Shown here piece by piece: positions 1 to 7,628 of a stretch of DNA of 64,000 nucleotides. The notes beneath the pieces are model-generated. The model was not told the origin of the DNA. It did not search any database and worked only from the letters and a program-made list of their open reading frames with translations. Made by a program: the position numbers and the translations under genes. The stretch is taken from NCBI RefSeq assembly GCF_036016755.1, contig NZ_JAYXIH010000017.1:1-64000 (forward strand). The letters run 5' to 3'. The DNA comes from Aurantimonas coralicida_A. GTDB lineage: Bacteria; Pseudomonadota; Alphaproteobacteria; Rhizobiales; Rhizobiaceae. Every line of letters starts with the position of its first letter. The first letter of the stretch is position 1.

Positions 1-124
1 CGCCAAATCCGACCAGCCCACGTCATTGCTTGGTCAACTTGGCGACGCGCCCACCAAGCCGCAGCTCGACAAGCGCATCTCAAATCCAAAGAGCAACTGT
101 AATGCTAGGGGCCATGGCGCGATG

Positions 125-586
125 CTACGACGCGGGATCGGTCCTGGACCAGGCGAACAGGCTTGAGAGCGCCGGCGGAAGGATTTCGGGCTCGATCCGG
201 CGGATGCCGGGGGTCGACGCCGATTCGTGTTGAACCGAGTTCAGTTCGTCCAACGCCGCCGACTGACTCGCGACGGCCGCCTCCCTGTCGTCGTCCTGCT
301 CATCCGCGATGTCGAGAAAGCGGATTCCCGCGAACATCGCCCGCCGGTAGACCAGGCGAGCGGGACGGGCGTGCTGGTCTTCTCCGACCCGAATTTCGAA
401 CGCCTTCGGCAGGTGCGCGGCTTCGTCGATGGTCAACAGCGCCCCGGTCGCCGAAAGATTGCGCACGATGCAATCGAAGGTCGAGAAGCCGCCGTTGAAG
501 ATCACCTTGGCGCGTTTGAGCGTCCGCATGCGCTGGGCGACGCGGCGTTCCGATCCATCGGGTTCGAGTTCTGGGAGCGCTGCCAT
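125..586 (-). CDS. PilZ domain protein (putative c-di-GMP receptor)
   Basis: A 153-residue protein with one PilZ domain in its first half. The two c-di-GMP-binding signatures are visible near the N-terminus: an arginine-rich RxxxR stretch (ERRVAQR) and, about 25 residues later, the NLSATG box matching [D/N]xSxxG. The C-terminal third is acidic, low in complexity and probably disordered. I chose the ATG at 586 because a GGAGG ribosome-binding site lies just upstream; a TTG at 610 is the alternative. PilZ proteins bind c-di-GMP and act through protein partners in motility, polysaccharide or pilus control; no partner can be named here. A diguanylate cyclase gene lies about 12 kb away. The gene stands alone, downstream of ilvC on the same strand. 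Confidence 0.8.
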   Translation of the reverse strand: MAALPELEPDGSERRVAQRMRTLKRAKVIFNGGFSTFDCIVRNLSATGALLTIDEAAHLPKAFEIRVGEDQHARPARLVYRRAMFAGIRFLDIADEQDDDREAAVASQSAALDELNSVQHESASTPGIRRIEPEILPPALSSLFAWSRTDPAS

Positions 587-727
587 GATGGCCTCCGGGA
601 CAATCTGCAAGCGGAATTATCCCAGACAGTCCTTTGCAAATGCTGAAGCCGGCCGGGACATTTTGACATTGTCGATCATGGCCGTTCGCCGCTCGGCTAG
701 GAACGACACCTCTCGCAACGCTAAACG

Positions 728-762
728 ACGATGGCCGGGCAACCTCGTTGCCCGGCCATCCG
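728..762 (-). terminator. Hairpin downstream of ilvC
   Basis: Positions 730-743 and 747-760 form a perfect 14-bp GC-rich stem (arm GATGGCCGGGCAAC) with a 3-nt loop, 36 nt past the ilvC stop codon. Only a weak T-rich stretch follows on the minus strand (GTCGTTTAG), so it could be a terminator with a poor U-tract or an mRNA-stabilising 3' hairpin. Confidence 0.6.
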
Positions 763-795
763 ATCTTCGATTCGGCGCGATAGGCGCGGGTCGAG

Positions 796-1815
796 CTAGT
801 TGCGGGCCTTGTCGACCAATGCGCCGGACTTGATCCAGGGCATCATGCCGCGCAGCTTTTCGCCGACTTCCTCGATCTGGTGATCGTCGTTGCGGCGGCG
901 GATCCCCTTGAAGCGGGCCATGCCGGAACGGTATTCCTGCATCCATTCGCTGGTGAACTTGCCGGTCTGGATGTCGTTCAGGACGCGCTTCATCTCGGCC
1001 TTGGTTTCGGCGGTGATGATGCGCGGGCCGGAGACGTATTCGCCCCACTCGGCGGTGTTGGAGATCGAGTAATTCATGTTGGCGATGCCGCCCTCATAGA
1101 TGAGGTCGACGATCAGCTTGACCTCGTGCAGGCACTCGAAATAGGCCATTTCCGGCGCATAGCCGGCTTCCACCAGGGTCTCGAAACCAGCCCGGATCAG
1201 TTCCACCAGGCCGCCACACAGGACCACCTGCTCGCCGAATAGATCGGTCTCGCACTCTTCCTTGAAATTGGTCTCGATGATGCCCGAACGGCCACCACCG
1301 ACGCCGCAAGCATAGGACAGCGCCAGATCGAGGGCGTTGCCCGAGGCGTCGCGATGCACCGCGACGAGGCACGGAACGCCGCCGCCCTTCTGGTACTCGC
1401 CGCGCACCGTATGACCGGGGCCCTTGGGCGCGATCATCACCACGTCGACCGTGTCCTTCGGCTCGATCAAGCCGAAATGCACGTTGAGGCCGTGGGCGAA
1501 GGCGATCGCCGCGCCGTCGCGAATGTTCGCGGCGATCTCGTCCTTGTAGATGTCGGCCTGCAGTTCGTCCGGCGCGGCCATCATCATCAGGTCCGCCCAG
1601 CCGGCCGCTTCGGCCACCGTCATCACCTTGAAGCCGTCGGCCTCGGCCTTCTTGGCGGTCGCCGAGCCCTGACGCAGGGCGATGGCGACGTCCTTGGCGC
1701 CGGAATCCTTCAGATTGAGCGCATGGGCGCGGCCCTGGCTGCCATAGCCGATGATCGCAACCTTGCGGGACTTGATGAGATTGAGATCGGCATCCCGATC
1801 GTAATAGACGCGCAT
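796..1815 (-). CDS. ilvC: Ketol-acid reductoisomerase (NADP+)
   Basis: IlvC carries out the second step of isoleucine, leucine and valine synthesis: alkyl migration and NADPH-dependent reduction of acetolactate or acetohydroxybutyrate. The 339-residue length is that of class I enzymes. The N-terminal NADP-binding Rossmann motif GYGSQGRAHA sits at about residues 23-32, and the C-terminal all-helical domain with its conserved Glu/Asp metal ligands (around CETDLFGEQ and AYFECLHEVK) is intact. GGAGGACACGAC precedes the ATG. The gene begins 11 nt after the stop of an upstream tetR gene, so the two are almost certainly co-transcribed from the promoter at 2554-2582. The other pathway genes, ilvB and ilvN, lie 8 kb away. 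Confidence 0.98.
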   Translation of the reverse strand: MRVYYDRDADLNLIKSRKVAIIGYGSQGRAHALNLKDSGAKDVAIALRQGSATAKKAEADGFKVMTVAEAAGWADLMMMAAPDELQADIYKDEIAANIRDGAAIAFAHGLNVHFGLIEPKDTVDVVMIAPKGPGHTVRGEYQKGGGVPCLVAVHRDASGNALDLALSYACGVGGGRSGIIETNFKEECETDLFGEQVVLCGGLVELIRAGFETLVEAGYAPEMAYFECLHEVKLIVDLIYEGGIANMNYSISNTAEWGEYVSGPRIITAETKAEMKRVLNDIQTGKFTSEWMQEYRSGMARFKGIRRRNDDHQIEEVGEKLRGMMPWIKSGALVDKARN

Positions 1816-1826
1816 GTCGTGTCCTC

Positions 1827-2498
1827 CTAGTTGATGTCTCCGGCCACGATCGGCCGGTTCTCGTCCGCCCCGTAAAGGGCGAAGAACTGATCCGCGGCGC
1901 GCTTGGCGTCGCGGTCGATATCGGCAGGGCGCAAATCAAGCGGTTCGCCGAGCAGAAGTCGGATCTGGACGTCGCGCACGACCAGACCGAAGAAGGTCCG
2001 GAAGGCGGCATCGACATCGTCGAAATCAAGAATTTCGGCCGCGCGCCCGGCCGCCAGCGCCGGCTTCAGCCGCCGGGCCATCGCGAACGGACCATTGTTC
2101 AGAACGATCGCACCGAGATCGGCGGTCTGGGAGCCGGCTTCTGCGACCGCGAGCCGGTTGAGCGCGACCGAGGTCGGCCCGGAGATTACCGTCAGCCAGT
2201 CGCGTGCGAATTGGGCAAGGTCGGAGTGAAGCTGCTGGCGCGTGTCGCGCCCGGTTCGGGCCGGAACGCCGCGCACCTTGGCCGCCTGCCAGCGGACGGT
2301 CGCGGTCAAAAGCCCGTCACGGTCGCCAAACCATTTGTAGAGCGTCTCCTTGGAACAGCTCGCTGCCCGCGCCACCGCCGCCATGGTCAAGGGACGCCGC
2401 GCCGCCACGACGAGGCCGAGCGCCGCATCGAGGACGTCGCGCTGGCGCGCCGTCATCGTGTTGCTGTCGAGATCCTCTATCGTCTGCACCCGCGCCAC
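1827..2498 (-). CDS. TetR family transcriptional regulator upstream of ilvC
   Basis: A 223-residue TetR/AcrR-type repressor. The N-terminal helix-turn-helix is at about residues 37-57 (MAAVARAASCSKETLYKWFG, the classic TetR recognition helix); the rest is a helical ligand-binding domain of unknown specificity. The GTG start at 2498 is supported by AGGA just upstream; an ATG 42 nt further in is the alternative. The gene leads a two-gene operon with ilvC. A perfect 11-bp inverted repeat overlapping the probable transcription start 30-56 nt upstream suggests the protein represses its own operon and therefore ilvC. The inducer is unknown; a branched-chain pathway metabolite or end product would be logical. 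Confidence 0.85.
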   Translation of the reverse strand: MARVQTIEDLDSNTMTARQRDVLDAALGLVVAARRPLTMAAVARAASCSKETLYKWFGDRDGLLTATVRWQAAKVRGVPARTGRDTRQQLHSDLAQFARDWLTVISGPTSVALNRLAVAEAGSQTADLGAIVLNNGPFAMARRLKPALAAGRAAEILDFDDVDAAFRTFFGLVVRDVQIRLLLGEPLDLRPADIDRDAKRAADQFFALYGADENRPIVAGDIN

Positions 2499-2527
2499 CC
2501 GTCCTGCTTGTGGTTCGCTTGCCCATC

Positions 2528-2554
2528 AGCCGTACCGTAACGTACGGTACGGCT
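2528..2554. promoter_or_regulatory. Palindromic operator of the tetR-ilvC operon
   Basis: AGCCGTACCGT (2528-2538) and ACGGTACGGCT (2544-2554) are exact reverse complements separated by AACGT. The size and symmetry fit a TetR-family operator. It abuts the -10 box of the predicted promoter on the minus strand, so a bound repressor would cover the start point. Confidence 0.8.
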
Positions 2555-2582
2555 ATTTAGCGGCAATGGCGGCAGGGATCAA
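2554..2582 (-). promoter_or_regulatory. Predicted sigma70-type promoter for tetR-ilvC
   Basis: Read on the minus strand, TTGATC (2582-2577) is followed after exactly 17 nt by TAAATA (2559-2554), a good match to housekeeping -35 and -10 elements. Transcription would start near 2547, inside the palindromic operator. Confidence 0.65.
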
Positions 2583-2644
2583 GCACCCGCTGAAAGGACG
2601 TCGGCAATGGCCCTGTGAAAGCCCTGCGTCACGAGAGCATCGGG

Positions 2645-3391
2645 TCAGGCATCCTGCCCGCAGGCGTGACAAAACCGGCGCACGGTCTCGGCCATACCGA
2701 ATTCCAAAGCGTCGGCGGTCAATCCGTGGCCGATCGAGACCTCGGCGAGGTCGGGGATGCGCGCGACCAGCGGCGGCAGGTTGGCGACGGTCAAATCGTG
2801 CCCGGCATTGACTCCGAGACCGGTCGCCAGCGCCGCGTCGGCGGTACGCCCGAGACGCTCGATCTCGCGCGCCGCCGCGTCCGGATCGTCATGGGTCGCG
2901 CCATAGGGGCCGGTGTAGAGTTCGACGCGATCGCAGCCCGTTGCGGCGGCGGCCGCCATCGCTTCGGGTTCGGGGTCGGCGAACAGCGAGACCCGGGCGC
3001 CCTCGCCCTTCAACGCCATCACGATCGGCCTGAGAAACGCCGCCGCGGCAACGAAATCCCAGCCATGGTCGGAGGTCGGCTGGGAAGGATCGTCGGGGAC
3101 CAGCGTCACCTGCTCCGGCCGCGCCGCGCGAACGAGTTCCAGGAACTCCGGCGTCGGATAGCCCTCGATATTGAACTCGGCGCCGGGAAATTCCGTATCG
3201 ATCAGCCGGCGAATGTCCGGCAGGTCGGAAAAGCGGATATGCCGCTGGTCGGGACGCGGATGCACCGTCAGCCCGTGCGCGCCTGCCTGCAACGCGATCC
3301 GGCCCAGCGCGGTCACGCTCGGCCAAGGCAGGTCGCGCCGGTTTCTCAGCATGGCGACGGCGTTGAGATTGACGGACAGTTCGGTCGGCAT
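2645..3391 (-). CDS. pdxJ: Pyridoxine 5'-phosphate synthase
   Basis: PdxJ condenses 1-deoxy-D-xylulose 5-phosphate with 1-amino-acetone 3-phosphate to pyridoxine 5'-phosphate, the ring-closing step of the DXP-dependent vitamin B6 route. The 248-residue product is of normal length and shows family hallmarks in order: SVNLNAVAMLRNRR at the N-terminus, the GLTVHPRPDQRHI catalytic loop with its conserved His and Arg residues, EFNIEG, and QVTLVPDDPSQPTSDHGWD. It is a TIM-barrel cytoplasmic enzyme. It lies upstream of tetR-ilvC on the same strand, but the strong promoter between them argues for separate regulation. Confidence 0.97.
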   Translation of the reverse strand: MPTELSVNLNAVAMLRNRRDLPWPSVTALGRIALQAGAHGLTVHPRPDQRHIRFSDLPDIRRLIDTEFPGAEFNIEGYPTPEFLELVRAARPEQVTLVPDDPSQPTSDHGWDFVAAAAFLRPIVMALKGEGARVSLFADPEPEAMAAAAATGCDRVELYTGPYGATHDDPDAAAREIERLGRTADAALATGLGVNAGHDLTVANLPPLVARIPDLAEVSIGHGLTADALEFGMAETVRRFCHACGQDA

Positions 3392-3412
3392 GGCGGTCTC
3401 GCTCGGCGGCTA

Positions 3413-3461
3413 GAGCATCGGACCGAAAAGTGGATCCGGTTTTCGGATTATTCCGATGCTC
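3413..3461. repeat. Rhizobial-type intergenic palindromic repeat
   Basis: GAGCATCGGA (3413-3422) pairs with TCCGATGCTC (3452-3461), and the inner arms CCGAAAA and TTTTCGG (3440-3446) extend the stem. The sequence resembles the short palindromic element that I recall as scattered through Hyphomicrobiales intergenic regions. It lies just upstream of pdxJ. Confidence 0.75.
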
Positions 3462-3471
3462 AACCAAAGTG

Positions 3472-3514
3472 ATAGAGCGTCCTTTGTGCGTCCGGATGGA
3501 AGCACTGGCGCTCT
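3472..3514. repeat. Decayed second palindromic repeat
   Basis: AGAGCGTCCTTTGTGCGTCC is the intact left arm of another palindrome type I recall from rhizobial genomes; the right arm is degenerate and only its end (GCGCTCT) is kept. It sits 11 bp from the previous repeat. Confidence 0.55.
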
Positions 3515-3685
3515 ATTGCCGGCTCGGTAGCATAGAAGACGAAGGCTGTCCCTACTGGTGCCCTCCTCCCCGCCGAGCTCGGGTGCAGCGCGACACCACT
3601 GCGCTTGTTCGCATTGACAGGCCGGGGGCTCCCGACCCTATTCTGAAATCTCGGCGTTTTGCCGATGGTTCTGTGGGAGGACATG

Positions 3686-5308
3686 ATGGGCGGCTCGAGA
3701 TTTATCCCGATCCTGATCGCAGGCCTTGTGGGCCTGATCGTCGGCTGGTGGGCGGCGCCCGACTTCGATGAAGCCAGCGAAACCATGGCGGGGCAAATCG
3801 AGGAGCTGAAGGCCCCGATCGGTCAAATCCAAACCAACGTGGACGCGTTGAGCACTCGCCTCTCCGAACCGGCCCCCGACACTGGCGATACCGCGGCGAC
3901 GGAAGCAGTCAACGCGCTGGGGTTGCGCTTCGACCAGCTGACGAACGAACTGCAGAGCCGCACCGACGCGATCACGCAGGCCGTCCAGGAACAGGCCGGC
4001 CAGGCCGCCGGCGGCGCGGCCGCCAAGCTGGACGAAATTGCGACCCAACTGAAGAGCCTCGAAGAGCGGATTGCGAGCGGCACGCCGCAGCCGTCGCCCT
4101 CCGAGGTGGCCGCCACGACGGCGACACCCGGCGGCGATCCTGCGGCGCTGGCAGAACAGATCGGCGCGTCCGGCGCCATCCTCCTGCCCGGTCAGGCGGC
4201 GATCTTCGGAGGCTACACTGTGCGGCTGACGGCGATTTCGGTCGAAAACGGCAGCGCGACCCTGGTCGTCAGCGATGGCGAAAACCAGGAGGTCGCGACG
4301 GGCGAGGCAATCAAGGTCCGCGAGACCTGCGAGGTCAGCGTCGCCGGCGTTACTGCCGGCGCGGCCTACCTCGCCGCGCAAGGGTGCGAGCAGTCGGCCG
4401 AGAGTGCGCCGCAGGCGGCAACGGCGCCGGAAGCTCCCGCCGATGGCCAACAGGCCGCGCGAGCCGCCACCGAAACGGCCCCCACGGATGGCGAGCAAGC
4501 AGCTTCGACCGGCGGTGAACAGCCGGCTCCGGAGACTGACGCCCAGGCAGCAGCGCCGGCAGAGCAGCAGCAGACCACTGAGGCGCCCGCTACTCCAGCA
4601 GCCCAGCCGGAAGGCCAGCAGCCGGCCGAACCCGTTAGCGCCTCGCAAAGCGGTGACGGCAACTCCGCCAGCGTGCCGACGGGCGGCACGGCCGTCTTCG
4701 GCGACACCCGCGTCTTCGTTTCGGCCATTGGCGAGAGCGACGCCTCGCTCTTCGTCGCCGGCAAGGGCCGCCAGACGGTCGCGACCGGTTCGGCGCTCGA
4801 CGCCGGCAATGGCTGCATGGTGACCGTCGCCGGTATCGAGAATGGTCAGGTGCAATTGACCGCTGAGGGTTGCGCGAGCGGCGATTCCAGCGAAGGCCAG
4901 GCAGCAGCCGCGAGCGATGGCGCGCAACCCTCCGCCGCGGCGGACGCCGAGACGGCGGCCCCGACTGCCGAAGAACAGCCCACCGATGCAGCGGACAACG
5001 GTGCAGAGGCTGCGCCGGCCGCTGACACCGGCGAAGCCACGACACCCGCCGCCGATGAACCGGCGGCTCCGACAGGCGGCGACACGGCCGGTTCGGCATC
5101 CGGCCTGACGACCGGCCAGACCGCGACGTTCGGCGAGAAGAAAATCTTCGTCTCGGCGGTCAGCGACTCAGGCGCGACGCTCCAGGTGATCGGGGGCGAT
5201 CGGCAGCAGGTGGAAACCGGCGGTGCGATCGATCTCGGCGATGGCTGCGTGGTCACGCTCGATAAGGTCGAAGACCGCAGCGCCTTCCTGTCAGCGGCGG
5301 GCTGCTGA
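3686..5308 (+). CDS. Membrane-anchored protein with three Cys-paired repeats
   Basis: I do not recognise a named family. The 540-residue product has one N-terminal transmembrane anchor (FIPILIAGLVGLIVGWW), then a helical, probably coiled-coil segment to about residue 135, then three beta-rich repeats of about 70 residues at 165-234, 328-396 and 472-540, separated by Ala/Pro/Glu/Gln-rich linkers of 75-95 residues. Each repeat runs G-x-x-A-x-F-G ... V-x-x-G-x-A ... C ... C and carries two cysteines (C215/C234, C377/C396, C521/C540); the last residue of the protein is the last cysteine. If exported, the pairs could form disulfides. GGGAGG supports the ATG at 3686 (3683 is possible). It is monocistronic and followed by a strong terminator. 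A periplasmic binding or structural role is a guess. Confidence 0.8.
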   Translation: MGGSRFIPILIAGLVGLIVGWWAAPDFDEASETMAGQIEELKAPIGQIQTNVDALSTRLSEPAPDTGDTAATEAVNALGLRFDQLTNELQSRTDAITQAVQEQAGQAAGGAAAKLDEIATQLKSLEERIASGTPQPSPSEVAATTATPGGDPAALAEQIGASGAILLPGQAAIFGGYTVRLTAISVENGSATLVVSDGENQEVATGEAIKVRETCEVSVAGVTAGAAYLAAQGCEQSAESAPQAATAPEAPADGQQAARAATETAPTDGEQAASTGGEQPAPETDAQAAAPAEQQQTTEAPATPAAQPEGQQPAEPVSASQSGDGNSASVPTGGTAVFGDTRVFVSAIGESDASLFVAGKGRQTVATGSALDAGNGCMVTVAGIENGQVQLTAEGCASGDSSEGQAAAASDGAQPSAAADAETAAPTAEEQPTDAADNGAEAAPAADTGEATTPAADEPAAPTGGDTAGSASGLTTGQTATFGEKKIFVSAVSDSGATLQVIGGDRQQVETGGAIDLGDGCVVTLDKVEDRSAFLSAAGC

Positions 5309-5339
5309 GCCGGCCCGACGACAGCCCAATCAGCAAGAA

Positions 5340-5371
5340 GGCCCGCGATCACCGGATCACGGGCCTTTTTT
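5340..5371 (+). terminator. Rho-independent terminator
   Basis: GGCCCGCGATC (5340-5350) pairs with GATCACGGGCC (5355-5365) with one mismatch and a 4-nt loop, followed directly by TTTTTT. It ends the repeat-protein gene. Confidence 0.9.
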
Positions 5372-5411
5372 CATGTCGCTTGGCCGTCCGCCTTCGCGAC
5401 CGGGCGTCCAT

Positions 5412-6539
5412 TTACTTGACGATCGTCAGCGTCTCCGCCGCGCGGGTGATCGCCGTGTAAAGCCAGCGCTCACGGGTTTCCTTGAAGGCCCAGCTTTCGT
5501 CGAACAGGACGACGTCGTTCCATTGCGAGCCCTGCGCCTTGTGGACGGTCAGGGCGTAGCCGAAGTCGAAATCGTCGAAGCGCTTCTTGGTCGCCCAGGG
5601 AATGTCGGCGTCCGGATCCTCGAAGGCGGCCTTCAAGAGCCGGATCTTCGCCGCGCCCTGGTCGATGTCGTCGTCGTCCGGCTTGACGATGAGATTGACG
5701 CCGGGCTTCGCTGTCTCGCGCGCGGCGGTCATCACCTGCCAGAGCGAGCCGTTGAGCAGCCCCTTCGGCGGATCATTTCGCAGACACACAAGCTTGTCGC
5801 CGGCCATCGGCAGCGGACCCTCAAAGCCCTTCAACTCGCGCAGTCGCGCATTGTAGCGCCGTCGCGTCCGGTTGGTGCCGACCAGAACCTGATCGGCGGC
5901 GAGCACCTTGTCGGTTTCCACATCGCGCTTGCCGATGATCTTGGCGGCCCCCCAGTCGCCATGCATCAGCTCCTTGCCCTCGCGGACATGCAGGGCGAGT
6001 TCGATGATCGGATTGTCACGCGCCTGGCGATGGATCTCGGTCAATAGAAAGTCGGGCTCGGCCTCGGTGAAGAAACCGCCGCCCGAGACCGGCGGAAGCT
6101 GGCCCGGATCGCCGAGCACGAGGATCGGCGTGCCAAAGGACATCAGATCGCGCCCGAGCGCCTCGTCGACCATGGAGCATTCGTCGACGATGACCAGCTT
6201 GGCCTTGGCGACCGGGCTCTGGCGATTGAGCGAAAAGGTCGGCGAGACTCGCGACGTCCCGCTCGCCTCGTCGGCGACGGTCTCCTCGCCGCGCGGTCGG
6301 TAGATCAGCGAATGCAGCGTACGGGCACTCTTGGCGCCCTTCGACCGCAACACCTGCGCCGCCTTGCCGGTAAAGGCGGCGAACTGCACCGAGCCATCGA
6401 TGCCTTCGGCGAAATGGCGCGCCAGCGTCGTCTTGCCGGTGCCGGCATAGCCGAACAGGCGGAAGATCGGCTGATCGCCGTCTTCCAGCCATTGCGCGAC
6501 GGCCTTCAGCGCGTCGTCCTGCTGGGGTGAGAGCTTCAT
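5412..6539 (-). CDS. RecD-like ATP-dependent DNA helicase (superfamily 1)
   Basis: A compact SF1 helicase of 375 residues. Walker A GYAGTGKTT is at residues 30-38, the Walker B region reads LVIVDECSMVDE, motif III is LGDPGQLPPV, and the C-terminal UvrD-like module ends with the motif VI region ALTVHKAQGSQWNDV and YTAITRA. It matches the stand-alone RecD-like/DUF2075-type helicases found in many alphaproteobacteria and phages, which lack the RecB/RecC context. The open frame extends about 390 nt further upstream, but that part looks like a shadow of the nitrile hydratase genes; the ATG at 6539 opens the conserved MKLSPQQDDAL start. It is the last gene of a same-strand run after the nitrile hydratase genes; the 89-nt gap leaves co-transcription open. 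Confidence 0.88.
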   Translation of the reverse strand: MKLSPQQDDALKAVAQWLEDGDQPIFRLFGYAGTGKTTLARHFAEGIDGSVQFAAFTGKAAQVLRSKGAKSARTLHSLIYRPRGEETVADEASGTSRVSPTFSLNRQSPVAKAKLVIVDECSMVDEALGRDLMSFGTPILVLGDPGQLPPVSGGGFFTEAEPDFLLTEIHRQARDNPIIELALHVREGKELMHGDWGAAKIIGKRDVETDKVLAADQVLVGTNRTRRRYNARLRELKGFEGPLPMAGDKLVCLRNDPPKGLLNGSLWQVMTAARETAKPGVNLIVKPDDDDIDQGAAKIRLLKAAFEDPDADIPWATKKRFDDFDFGYALTVHKAQGSQWNDVVLFDESWAFKETRERWLYTAITRAAETLTIVK

Positions 6540-6628
6540 GGGGGCAAATGGCAGGATTCGGGGCGACACGGCAACGACAAATCGACGCGCACTCTCGTCT
6601 TTCGACGTCTTTGCCCGGCCCCTCCGCC

Positions 6629-6964
6629 CTATTCCGTCCGGCCACGCCCCTCCGGATCGTTTGCCAGCACGATCGGCTGGCCATGCGGCGTCGCCCGCGC
6701 GGCGCGGCGCCAGGCGGCGGCCAGCCCCTCGACCTCTGCGGTGCCCGTCAGCCCTTTTTCGGCAAGCAACCCTTCGAGCGCGCCGAGAAAGCGCGGATAG
6801 TAATCGGACCCGTCCTCGGCCGCGTCCGACGCGTGCAGCGTTCGCCCGAGTGCTTCGGCCCATTCGGCGGCGGTGAAAACGCCGTTCTCCACGAGCGCGA
6901 CCTGCAGTCCGAGAACTTCCGCCTGCCATGGCTCGGCGAAACGCTCGGGAGCGTCATTCGTCAT
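6629..6964 (-). CDS. Nitrile hydratase accessory/activator protein
   Basis: A 111-residue protein of the nitrile hydratase activator family (P14K/NhlE type), which helps assemble and load metal into the enzyme, in cobalt systems by swapping alpha subunits. The family core FAEPWQAEVLGLQVALVENG and FTAAEWAEALG near the N-terminus and the YYPRFLGALE stretch resemble the N-terminal part of the beta subunit, as expected for this family. The gene overlaps the end of the beta-subunit gene by 11 nt, so the three genes are translationally coupled in the order alpha-beta-accessory. Confidence 0.9.
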   Translation of the reverse strand: MTNDAPERFAEPWQAEVLGLQVALVENGVFTAAEWAEALGRTLHASDAAEDGSDYYPRFLGALEGLLAEKGLTGTAEVEGLAAAWRRAARATPHGQPIVLANDPEGRGRTE

Positions 6965-7628
6965 CGTGCGGCACCGGTTCCAGATAACTTTCGAAGGCGT
7001 CGATCGAGACGGTCAGTCCCGGATCGCCATCCCTGCCCCACAACGCCGGACCGTCGAAGGCGACGGTGTAGAGCCATTGCGGCGCCTCCCCCTTGCCATG
7101 CGCGTCGGTGTCCGGAAACACATGGACGCCGTGGACGGAGTCGACCCGCCCGACGCGGCCACGGGCATAGCGCGGCAGCCGCGTGTGGCCGGTGGGATGC
7201 ATCTCGATGGTGCGCACCCTGTCGCCGACAGCAAATCTGGCTGGCGTGATCGCCGGCCGGTCGACCGGAACGCCCTTGGCTAGCACCGCCGGCATGTCGG
7301 CGCCTGAGACCACGCGCTTCGGCGTCGGCGCATCGACGAGCGGCTCGCCACGATCGAGTTCGTCCTCTGTGACGAAACCATGGCGCAGCAGCAGCTTTTC
7401 AAGCGCCTTGGTCCAGATCTCGTAATAGCTCGAGCCGTAATAATCCGCCGGGTGCAGGCTTTCGCGCGCATGGCGGCTTTCGTCGATCGTCCAGGCGCCG
7501 AGCGTTCCCGCCGCAACGGTCAACCCCAGCGCACGCTTCTCCCAATCGGCGTGAAACAGCGGCTCGTTCGTCTCTGGGGCGACCGGGCCGAACCCCATCT
7601 GGCCGCCGAGATCCTGCGGGCCGTTCAC
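6954..7628 (-). CDS. nthB: Nitrile hydratase beta subunit
   Basis: The beta subunit pairs with alpha to form the enzyme that hydrates nitriles to amides. The 224-residue product opens with NGPQDLGGQMGFGPV, a signature of the family, continues with HADWEKRALGLT, and ends in the SH3-like barrel (FAVGDRVRTIEMHPTGHTRLPRYARG) that closes the active site. The correct start is the GTG at 7628, which overlaps the alpha stop codon by 4 nt (GTGA). The reading frame stays open a further 423 nt upstream, but that part is antisense-like shadow of the alpha gene. Confidence 0.95.
   Translation of the reverse strand: MNGPQDLGGQMGFGPVAPETNEPLFHADWEKRALGLTVAAGTLGAWTIDESRHARESLHPADYYGSSYYEIWTKALEKLLLRHGFVTEDELDRGEPLVDAPTPKRVVSGADMPAVLAKGVPVDRPAITPARFAVGDRVRTIEMHPTGHTRLPRYARGRVGRVDSVHGVHVFPDTDAHGKGEAPQWLYTVAFDGPALWGRDGDPGLTVSIDAFESYLEPVPHDDE

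Noticed and set aside
1..124. Possible end of a gene cut by the window start
   Set aside because: No frame shows family motifs or a convincing start; I see nothing I can support there.
3638..4927. 429-codon open frame antisense to the repeat protein
   Set aside because: It overlaps the well-supported repeat protein with its ribosome-binding site, anchor and terminator.
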